Positions 1 to 5,142 of a stretch of DNA of 9,108 nt are shown in pieces (within the stretch, counting starts at the first letter, position 1; every line of letters starts with the position of its first letter). The translations under genes were made by a program, and so were the position numbers. This stretch comes from Saprospiraceae bacterium UBA7328 (GTDB lineage Bacteria > Bacteroidota > Bacteroidia > Chitinophagales > Saprospiraceae). The notes under the pieces are model-generated. The model made no database searches. It had not been told where the DNA came from and saw nothing but the letters and a program-made list of their open reading frames with translations. The stretch lies in assembly GCA_002471345.1 (NCBI GenBank), contig DKPS01000084.1, positions 1,091 through 10,198 on the forward strand. The letters are read 5' to 3'.

Positions 1-1116
1 TGATCCACCTCTGATAACTTTTCTTTTGTAAGCAGCTGGATCATCATCCTTTGCATCATATTTGATGTCAGGATTCAAATCATGAACATGTGAATAACTA
101 TTAGGAAAATAAGCGGTCTCAGTCCATTCTGACACATTACCCGCCATATCTAGCAATCCATAATCATTTGGAAAATAAGAGCCCACTTTAACAGTCTGCA
201 TTCCCCCATCAGCGCCATAATCTCCTCTGCCTGGCTTAAAATTAGCTAAGAGACAACCTTTAGCATTTCTAATGTAATAAGTACCCCAAGGATAGGTTGT
301 CAGATCATGCCCGCCTCTAGCAGCATATTCCCATTCCGTTTCCGTAGGTAATCTAAAATCTTCAGTTCGCGGAGTACCCTCTTTTCTTTGATTATTCCAT
401 AGATCAGTCCTCCAATCACAAAACGCCTTTGCTTGATTCCAACTCACACCTACTACTGGGTAATCATCAAATTGAGGCTGCTCGAAGTAATTTCGAGTCA
501 TTGGCTCATTATATGTATAAGAGAAGTCTCTGATCCATGTAAACATATCTGGATATACATTTACAGTTTTTGATTGTATAACTTCACTTCTACGTCCATT
601 GTAGTTACCCTTTGACGCTTTTTTCCAGTCTACCCAATCATAAGTATAAGTGAGCAGATCAGTGTTCATCTCCCTTTCTCCTGTTAAAGAAACATCGGCA
701 GTATGGTACATTTCATCAAGTATCTCATCTTGCCAATCAATCTTCAGCTCCCAATCAATTTCTTCATTGCCATAATCATCTTCTATAAAATCACCTAAAA
801 TCTCGTGAGCTTTGTATTCTTTTACCCAATCCACAAATTGACGATATTCGGTATTGGTAATCTCCGTTTCGTCCATAAAAAAGCCCTGGACGGAAACTGT
901 ACGAGGTCTTTGAGTGTAAGAAGAAAAAATATCTTGATCTACTTGTCCTATATTTAGTGAACCAGTAGGAATGTAGACCATACCCTGAGTAGGGATATCT
1001 CCTGGTTTCCATTTTCTTGCCTCTCCGCTTAACTGCCCTCCGCTACTTTTCCCACAAGAGGAGAAAAAGAATAACGCTGACAAGCCTAGAAAAAGTGAAA
1101 TAATCGGTACTCTCAT
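1..1116 (-). CDS. gldK: GldK/PorK, T9SS ring lipoprotein (C-terminus cut by window edge)
   Basis: GldK/PorK is an outer-membrane lipoprotein that, with GldN/PorN, forms the periplasmic ring of the type IX secretion system, which exports gliding adhesins and enzymes in Bacteroidota. The reading frame is open from the ATG at 1116 through base 1 without interruption: 372 codons of a protein usually about 460-490 long. Residues 1-20 form a lipoprotein signal (hydrophobic run, then FFSSC) with the lipidated Cys at 21. An FGE-sulfatase-like (SUMF1) fold follows: GMVYIPTG at 45-52, MDETEITNTEYRQF at 81-94, VGVSWNQAKAFCDW at 222-235, RLPTETEWEYAARGG at 255-269, MAGNVSEWTE at 324-333 and VIRGGS at the edge. 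The early MDETEITN block is typical of GldK rather than of unrelated FGE proteins; GldJ is the closest alternative. porP lies upstream on the same strand, as in porPKLMN operons. No convincing ribosome-binding site precedes the ATG. Confidence 0.9.
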   Translation of the reverse strand, partial: MRVPIISLFLGLSALFFFSSCGKSSGGQLSGEARKWKPGDIPTQGMVYIPTGSLNIGQVDQDIFSSYTQRPRTVSVQGFFMDETEITNTEYRQFVDWVKEYKAHEILGDFIEDDYGNEEIDWELKIDWQDEILDEMYHTADVSLTGEREMNTDLLTYTYDWVDWKKASKGNYNGRRSEVIQSKTVNVYPDMFTWIRDFSYTYNEPMTRNYFEQPQFDDYPVVGVSWNQAKAFCDWRTDLWNNQRKEGTPRTEDFRLPTETEWEYAARGGHDLTTYPWGTYYIRNAKGCLLANFKPGRGDYGADGGMQTVKVGSYFPNDYGLLDMAGNVSEWTETAYFPNSYSHVHDLNPDIKYDAKDDDPAAYKRKVIRGGS

Positions 1117-1446
1117 CTTTTCAATGTCTGTAGTAATAATTTTGTTAATGCTTATGTACTTCAATCCTAGTCAAAAACCACATCAATAACTTAGAATGGT
1201 TTGTGCATATTTCATGTACCAACAAAAAACGAACCATGTTTGTCATTATTATGCAAATTCAATTATTAGCACACTAATTTTTATAAAGTTGAAAACGAAT
1301 GATTAGAACGAAGTGTCAATTGAAATATTCAACATTAACATATTATAAATATACTTAATGTGAATCGCGTGACAAAATTTTATTTAAATAGGTTCAATAT
1401 CGGTTGTAACTAGGGCCGTTCAACCTAACAAGAACAGTGGAAATAC
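1117..1446 (-). other. 330-bp non-coding gap between porP and gldK
   Basis: This AT-rich stretch separates the porP stop from the gldK start and holds no recognisable gene; the longest ATG-started minus-strand frame I noticed is 33 codons (1145-1246) and resembles nothing known. It contains the stem-loop at 1402-1425, a second small inverted repeat (ATTAG and CTAAT arms, 1265-1278, four-base loop), and a near match to the Bacteroidota -7 element (TGAATTTG on the minus strand, around 1255-1262) without a convincing -33 partner. The size suggests that gldK has its own promoter or a long leader, but the sequence does not settle which. Confidence 0.5.
1402..1425 (-). promoter_or_regulatory. Stem-loop just downstream of porP
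   Basis: On the minus strand the arms GGTTGAAC and GTTACAACC pair as eight base pairs with one bulged A around a seven-base loop, starting 22 bases after the porP stop. The 5' arm, extended outward to TAGGTT, could alternatively pair with AACCTA at 1389-1394, so two mutually exclusive structures are possible. The second one is followed by an A/T-rich run (TTTAAATAAAATTTT). It may be a weak terminator, attenuator or RNA-processing site between porP and gldK; there is no clean uridine tract directly after the main stem. Confidence 0.35.
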
Positions 1447-2409
1447 CTAATATCTAGGGTTATAAATAATCTTTGGTTGACCGAGATTTCCAATTAACTT
1501 CTGGAGATTATAATTCAATGTAAATTCATGTGTGCCATCATGATAATGGCGCAACTCAGATATCCCTAAATCAAATGAATATGACAATCGGTAGTGTTTA
1601 TTAAACTGAACACCCATAAGTATGATCAAAGCGTCCATACTTGAACCACTGTAACCCCTCAGTCCGATTCCTCCAAAGAGGTTGCTATAATTTACTTTTC
1701 CAAAAACATCAACTTGAGTTTGAGTAAAATCACTTTTGACATAAATGCTAGGAGAAAATGTCCATAAATTGCTATATAGTAAGTTGTATTGCGCATATAG
1801 GCCAACATTCTGCTTTCTTTGGTAGGAAATCTCTCCAAGCCCGATGCTGTGACTTGGAAAAGCATCCAAAGACAATCCAATTTCTAATTCATCAGAGATA
1901 AAATACCCTCCGATTCCCCATACTGGCCCTGCCCCACTTCTTTCATCATTACCTAGAATTGGATCATTGTGTTCAGCAACACTTCCTTCGTAAACTCCTG
2001 AAGGTGTAACAAGATTACCTCCATTAATACTAAGCCTATTTAGTCCAAGTTTAGCCCCAAATGAGACTGCACCAATTGGTAATTCCATCACATAATTGTA
2101 TGATCCTGTGAATGTTACCATTGAAAAGTCCGTACTAGTTTCGTTCTGTAGTGAAAAGCCTATGGCCCCCTGTAAGTTATACATAGGTAAATGAGCTGAA
2201 AAATTCTGAGCTTTTGGACTTCCATTTAATTGAGACCATTGAGAACGGATTCCAGCAAACACACTTAATGAACCTTCTAATCCGCTATATGCAGGATTGA
2301 GCGCATATTTATTTTGCATGTATTGTGAATACTGAATTGGTTGCTGTGAATAGCCCATTATCCATGACATAAAACCCAAAACTATTATTGCAAGCAATTT
2401 CCTTTGCAT
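1447..2409 (-). CDS. porP: PorP/SprF family type IX secretion membrane protein
   Basis: PorP/SprF proteins are outer-membrane barrels of the type IX secretion/gliding machinery; some members attach substrates or the PorE-type peptidoglycan link to the secretion complex. I place the start at the ATG at 2409 (320 residues) because it gives a compact signal peptide, MQRKLLAIIVLGFMSWIMGYSQ, here in two parts: MQRKLLAIIV then LGFMSWIMGYSQ. An in-frame TTG at 2427 would add six residues. The mature N-terminus carries the family signature: QYSQYMQNKYALNPAYSG at about residues 26-43, then GIRSQW and the Gly/aromatic-rich alternating strands of a barrel. The C-terminus ends PKIIYNPRY, close to the family's usual ending. 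It lies 24 bases after the MBL-fold gene and 330 bases before gldK on the same strand, as in the por operon order. Calling it PorP rather than another SprF-like paralogue rests mainly on the gldK neighbour. Confidence 0.88.
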   Translation of the reverse strand: MQRKLLAIIVLGFMSWIMGYSQQPIQYSQYMQNKYALNPAYSGLEGSLSVFAGIRSQWSQLNGSPKAQNFSAHLPMYNLQGAIGFSLQNETSTDFSMVTFTGSYNYVMELPIGAVSFGAKLGLNRLSINGGNLVTPSGVYEGSVAEHNDPILGNDERSGAGPVWGIGGYFISDELEIGLSLDAFPSHSIGLGEISYQRKQNVGLYAQYNLLYSNLWTFSPSIYVKSDFTQTQVDVFGKVNYSNLFGGIGLRGYSGSSMDALIILMGVQFNKHYRLSYSFDLGISELRHYHDGTHEFTLNYNLQKLIGNLGQPKIIYNPRY

Positions 2410-2433
2410 AAGATGAAAATAGCCCAAACCTTT

Positions 2434-3198
2434 CTAAAGAACAAACTCTTGTCCATCGTAAGAAGGAAAAATATCTTTTGGTAGATCTTTTTCCCAGGTT
2501 GATGTAGGGCCAAGCAAATGACTGATGTGTGTAAAATACGCTGAATCAGGGCTTATTTTATTCACAGCCTCAATGGCCTCTTGGATCGAAAAATGAGAAT
2601 GATGAGGGCGTTCCCTTAACGCATCAATAACAAGGACTTTGAGCCCATTTAATTGCTCAAATGTTGAATCAGGAATCTGATTAGTGTCAGTCAAATAAGC
2701 AAAATCTCCAATTCTAAATCCCAAAATAGGCAGTTGTCCGTGGATAACTCTAAGCGGTAGAATTTCTATATCTCCAACTTTGATCATTTCTCCATCAAGA
2801 ATATTATTCACCACAAATGTTGGTGCTCCAGGGTATGGTTGTGGAATGAAAGCATATTCAAATCTTTTCTGAATATCCTTGATAACTCTGCTTTCCGCAT
2901 GAATCTTTATGCCATTTTTATTTCTAAATAACAGAGGTCTAAGATCATCAAGACCAATAATATGATCATTATGCTCATGCGTAAGAAAAACCGCATCCAA
3001 TTTATTCACTTTTGCTTTTAACATCTGATTTCTAAAATCAGGTCCAACATCTACTACAATCTGAGTCTCAGCTGATTGAACAAGGACGCTACATCTACTA
3101 CGTACATCTCTAGAATCAACTGAAGTACAAGCATCACAATTGCAACCAATTACAGGTACACCTTGTGACGTGCCAGTACCTAATAATGTAATCTTCAA
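2434..3198 (-). CDS. PhnP-like MBL-fold metallo-hydrolase (phosphodiesterase family)
   Basis: This is a 254-residue metallo-beta-lactamase-fold hydrolase of the group containing PhnP, the phosphoribosyl 1,2-cyclic phosphate phosphodiesterase. The N-terminus MKITLLGTGTSQGVPVIGC is the family's canonical first strand. Cys19, Cys21 and Cys24 match the cysteine cluster of the extra structural zinc site in PhnP. The two-metal centre is visible as THEHNDH (73-79), His153, Asp171 (LTD) and His224 (FTHISH). PHHSHFS at 198-204 is a further family motif. No phn genes are nearby, so the substrate is unknown and a general cyclic-phosphate or RNA/nucleotide phosphodiesterase role is only inferred. The start is TTG: an in-frame TAG sits at 3223-3225 with no ATG or GTG between, and the next ATG (codon 59) would remove the cysteine cluster. 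It lies between the small protein gene and porP and is probably co-transcribed with both. Confidence 0.85.
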   Translation of the reverse strand: MKITLLGTGTSQGVPVIGCNCDACTSVDSRDVRSRCSVLVQSAETQIVVDVGPDFRNQMLKAKVNKLDAVFLTHEHNDHIIGLDDLRPLLFRNKNGIKIHAESRVIKDIQKRFEYAFIPQPYPGAPTFVVNNILDGEMIKVGDIEILPLRVIHGQLPILGFRIGDFAYLTDTNQIPDSTFEQLNGLKVLVIDALRERPHHSHFSIQEAIEAVNKISPDSAYFTHISHLLGPTSTWEKDLPKDIFPSYDGQEFVL

Positions 3199-3298
3199 AT
3201 TGTTAGCGATAAAAGTGAAAAGCTAAAATAAGAACTTCTGAATTGAAGCCTCAAATGAAATATTCTCAAGAATTGTAAGAGCCAATTGAAAAGAAGGG

Positions 3299-3523
3299 TC
3301 ACAAACTAAATTCTGGTTGTGTTTTAGCCGCAATCTGTGCGAGGATCAAGTTCAAGCTTTCAATTCTAGCTTTTAGGTCGAAAAATTTGTTTATCACAAC
3401 TACTTTTCTGTTTTCAAGTATGCAATAGCCCGATTGAAAATGTCCTTTTTCATATCGCACAGTGTACTGATGCCTCTCGATTTGTTCGACTATTTTTTGT
3501 AGGTTGTTCCTTGTTGCTTTCAT
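3299..3523 (-). CDS. Small conserved Bacteroidota protein of unknown function
   Basis: This ATG-started 74-residue protein has no signal peptide or membrane segment, so it is probably cytoplasmic. A basic, amphipathic N-terminal helix (about 1-18) is followed by a likely beta-rich core, YTVRYEKGHFQSGYCILE at 20-37 and KVVVINKFFD at 40-49, and a C-terminal helix (about 51-66). From memory, the pattern YEKGxFxSGYCxLExxKVVVxNKFF recurs in short conserved hypothetical proteins of Bacteroidota; I know no assigned function. It is the first gene of the leftward run, preceded by a good promoter match with a very short leader, and lies 100 bases upstream of the MBL-fold gene. The strong core motif and promoter make a real gene much more likely than a chance frame. 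Confidence 0.75.
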   Translation of the reverse strand: MKATRNNLQKIVEQIERHQYTVRYEKGHFQSGYCILENRKVVVINKFFDLKARIESLNLILAQIAAKTQPEFSL

Positions 3524-3534
3524 AACTTATAAGG

Positions 3535-3564
3535 CAAATATATAATTTATCTATATATATGAAA
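3535..3564 (-). promoter_or_regulatory. Bacteroidota-type promoter for the leftward run
   Basis: On the minus strand TATATTTG (3542-3535) is a perfect match to the Bacteroidota -7 consensus TAnnTTTG. Eighteen bases upstream lies TTTC (3564-3561), a three-of-four match to the -33 TTTG element. Transcription would begin near 3528-3530, leaving only about 5-7 bases of leader before the ATG at 3523. The -33 match lies inside the first two codons of the divergent barrel gene. Confidence 0.55.
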
Positions 3565-4167
3565 TTTTGTAAATTATTTTTTCTTCTAATATTATACATA
3601 TCATTAGTTGATAATAGTTTTGCTCAAGGGTTTGAAGCAAAAATATTTGGAGGAATTAACAGTTCTCAATTGCAAGGCGATAATTTGAGTGGGTTCGATA
3701 AAATCGGATTGCATACCGGACTTGGGGTTGAATATGGATTTTTAAAAAACTCTATTGGATTAGAACTTATTTTCAACCAAAAAGGTAGTGCAAGTAAAAA
3801 TGATGGTAACAATCTTCCCCAAAGAGTAAGTACAACCCTGAATTACCTTCAAATACCAGTTCTATATAGCATCAACTCTTGGTATAATGAAACTAATAAT
3901 TTCTACCATATTGGAATTCATGCAGGGCCATATTTCTCCACCCTATTTAGCACAAATAGCAGCGATCCTGGATTAGAAAGATTTACTGATAATTTTAGAA
4001 AAACTGATTTTGGAGCCGTTTTCGGTTTTCAATACAGAATATCTCATAACATTTCTTCCATTTTAAGATATGATCAATCTTTTCTTAAAATCTATAACAA
4101 TCCATCAAACAGGGTTTCTGGAATATTGAGCTATTTAGTCACCTTACGTCTTGAATACTATTTTTAA
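3559..4167 (+). CDS. Outer-membrane beta-barrel protein (PorT/OMP_b-brl_2-like)
   Basis: This 202-residue secreted protein has a signal peptide of about 23 residues: basic start MKFCK, hydrophobic core LFFLLILYISL, probable cleavage after SFAQ. The mature part alternates hydrophobic and polar residues in Gly/aromatic-rich strands typical of an eight-stranded barrel: KIFGGINSSQL (28-38), GLGVEYGF (54-61), IGLELIFNQKGS (66-77), LNYLQIPVLYSI (94-105), GIHAGPYFSTL (119-129), FGAVFGFQYRIS (151-162), and a terminal strand ending in LRLEYYF with the C-terminal Phe common in outer-membrane proteins. The LNYLQIPVL and QKG blocks are characteristic of PF13568, the family that includes PorT. Whether it serves the T9SS, as PorT does, cannot be told; proximity to porP-gldK is suggestive, but the gene is divergent from them. 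It ends 11 bases before the phosphatase gene, so those two are probably co-transcribed. I see no consensus promoter upstream. Confidence 0.75.
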   Translation: MKFCKLFFLLILYISLVDNSFAQGFEAKIFGGINSSQLQGDNLSGFDKIGLHTGLGVEYGFLKNSIGLELIFNQKGSASKNDGNNLPQRVSTTLNYLQIPVLYSINSWYNETNNFYHIGIHAGPYFSTLFSTNSSDPGLERFTDNFRKTDFGAVFGFQYRISHNISSILRYDQSFLKIYNNPSNRVSGILSYLVTLRLEYYF

Positions 4168-4178
4168 GGTTTAGGCTA

Positions 4179-5087
4179 ATGAGAAAAGTAAGTGTTATAG
4201 ATCTTGGAACTAATACAGCTCACTTATTAATAGCTGAGCAGATCGAAGGTGGATTAAAAGTGCTGAAAAAGAAAAGGCACTACACATTTCTTGCAGAAAG
4301 TGGAATAGAGCAAATAACCATAGAAGCACAAAACCGATTATTTTTTGCCTTGGCAAATTTTGATCTTATTGTTAAAGAATTCAAATCACCAAATTGTGTA
4401 ATCATAGGAACAGAGGCTTTTAGAATAGCTGAAAATGGAGGTGAAATTTTAAGAAATATAAAGCAAGAATATGGTTGGGATGTCGAGATTGTTTCAGGTA
4501 ATAGAGAAGCGATTTTAATATATAAAGGAGTCAGACAAGTTGTCAATTTAACTGTAGGCAATTTTGCAATTATGGACATTGGAGGAGGGAGTGTAGAATT
4601 TGTAATTTCTAAAAATGGAAAACTTGAATGGAAAAAGAGTTTTCCTATTGGAATTGCGAAAATATTCAATAACTTATTTTCTAATAACTCTCTGACTTCC
4701 AGAGATTTATTAAAACATTCTAAAAAAATAAGAAACGTATTTCTTCCTTTAGAAATAGCACTTAAAAAATATAATCCTGCAACTTTAATAGGGGCTGCGG
4801 GTTCCTTCGAAATTCTGATAAACAAGACGAATAATTCAGGTTCTCAAGTAATAAACAAAGACGTGTTCCTAAACAAAATGGAGGAGATTATCAATCTATC
4901 TGAAGAAGAAAGAGCTAGAGTATCATGGATCCCAGAAGAAAGAGCAAAATACGTTACCGCTGCTATACTTTTGATTCGAATTGCACTTGATATTACCAAT
5001 AGTAAAAAAATAATTGTGTCCCCATTCTCACTTGAAGAAGGGTTAGCTGCGGAATGGTTTGAAAAGCAAAAGGCAAAAAGAATATGA
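4179..5087 (+). CDS. Ppx/GppA family phosphatase (exopolyphosphatase-like)
   Basis: This 302-residue enzyme belongs to the actin-like ASKHA phosphatases that remove terminal phosphates from inorganic polyphosphate or convert pppGpp to ppGpp. Visible motifs are the phosphate-1 loop DLGTNTAHLLI at 8-18, GTEAFRIAEN at 77-86, VSGNREA at 105-111 with Glu110 at the place of the catalytic glutamate, the phosphate-2 loop DIGGGSVEF at 133-141, GAAGSFEIL at 205-213, IPEERAKYVTAAI at 251-263, and SPFSLEEGLA at 281-290, where many relatives have LREG. Its length equals the two N-terminal Ppx/GppA domains alone, without the C-terminal HD-type extension of E. coli Ppx, as in short bacterial Ppx proteins. 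Specificity for polyphosphate versus pppGpp cannot be read from sequence, and no ppk is present in the window. The start is the first ATG, 11 bases after the barrel gene. Confidence 0.85.
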   Translation: MRKVSVIDLGTNTAHLLIAEQIEGGLKVLKKKRHYTFLAESGIEQITIEAQNRLFFALANFDLIVKEFKSPNCVIIGTEAFRIAENGGEILRNIKQEYGWDVEIVSGNREAILIYKGVRQVVNLTVGNFAIMDIGGGSVEFVISKNGKLEWKKSFPIGIAKIFNNLFSNNSLTSRDLLKHSKKIRNVFLPLEIALKKYNPATLIGAAGSFEILINKTNNSGSQVINKDVFLNKMEEIINLSEEERARVSWIPEERAKYVTAAILLIRIALDITNSKKIIVSPFSLEEGLAAEWFEKQKAKRI

Positions 5088-5113
5088 ACTCATTTTAGAT
5101 TAATCTAAATTTA
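5083..5113 (+). promoter_or_regulatory. Candidate promoter of the metal permease-repressor gene
   Basis: TATG (5083-5086) and TAAATTTA (5106-5113) are separated by exactly 19 bases. They match the Bacteroidota -33 TTTG (three of four) and -7 TAnnTTTG (all but the final G). Transcription would start near 5118-5120, about 25 bases before the GTG start. The -7 element overlaps the right end of the palindrome at 5094-5109, an arrangement expected if the palindrome is a repressor site. Confidence 0.4.
5094..5109 (+). promoter_or_regulatory. Perfect 16-bp palindrome, candidate DtxR/MntR-type operator
   Basis: TTTAGATTAATCTAAA is a perfect palindrome in the 55-bp gap between the phosphatase stop and the permease-repressor start. 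The half-site TTAGATTA resembles the DtxR/IdeR half-site TTAGGTTA, and the downstream gene encodes a DtxR-family DNA-binding domain, so autoregulation is a natural reading. An alternative is a weak terminator for the phosphatase gene: six AT-rich pairs around a TTAA loop followed by TTTATTTTT. The low stem GC makes that less likely, though both could hold. Confidence 0.55.
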
Positions 5114-5142
5114 TTTTTACATTTAACTAATTATTTTTTTGA

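Noticed and set aside
791..1012. 73-residue minus-strand frame inside the gldK region
   Set aside because: It is out of frame with the intact 372-codon gldK frame, which carries the full lipoprotein signal and FGE-like motifs.
1145..1246. 33-codon ATG-started minus-strand frame in the porP-gldK gap
   Set aside because: Short, no recognisable motif, no good ribosome-binding site and plausible by chance in 330 AT-rich bases.
1089..1260. Promoter for gldK close to its ATG
   Set aside because: A TTTG near 1170 and a TGAATTTG near 1258 exist, but neither has a correctly spaced second element, so no site is called.
2410..2427. TTG start at 2427 for porP
   Set aside because: The ATG at 2409 gives a better signal peptide, and the six extra residues add no family similarity.
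4168..4181. TTTAGGCTAA before the Ppx start as a second DtxR-type operator
   Set aside because: It is only a partial half-site resemblance without the inverted partner, so a regulatory claim is not supported.
4280..4825. 181-residue minus-strand frame opposite the Ppx/GppA gene
   Set aside because: It is antisense to a gene with clear family motifs, and its sequence lacks any recognisable domain.
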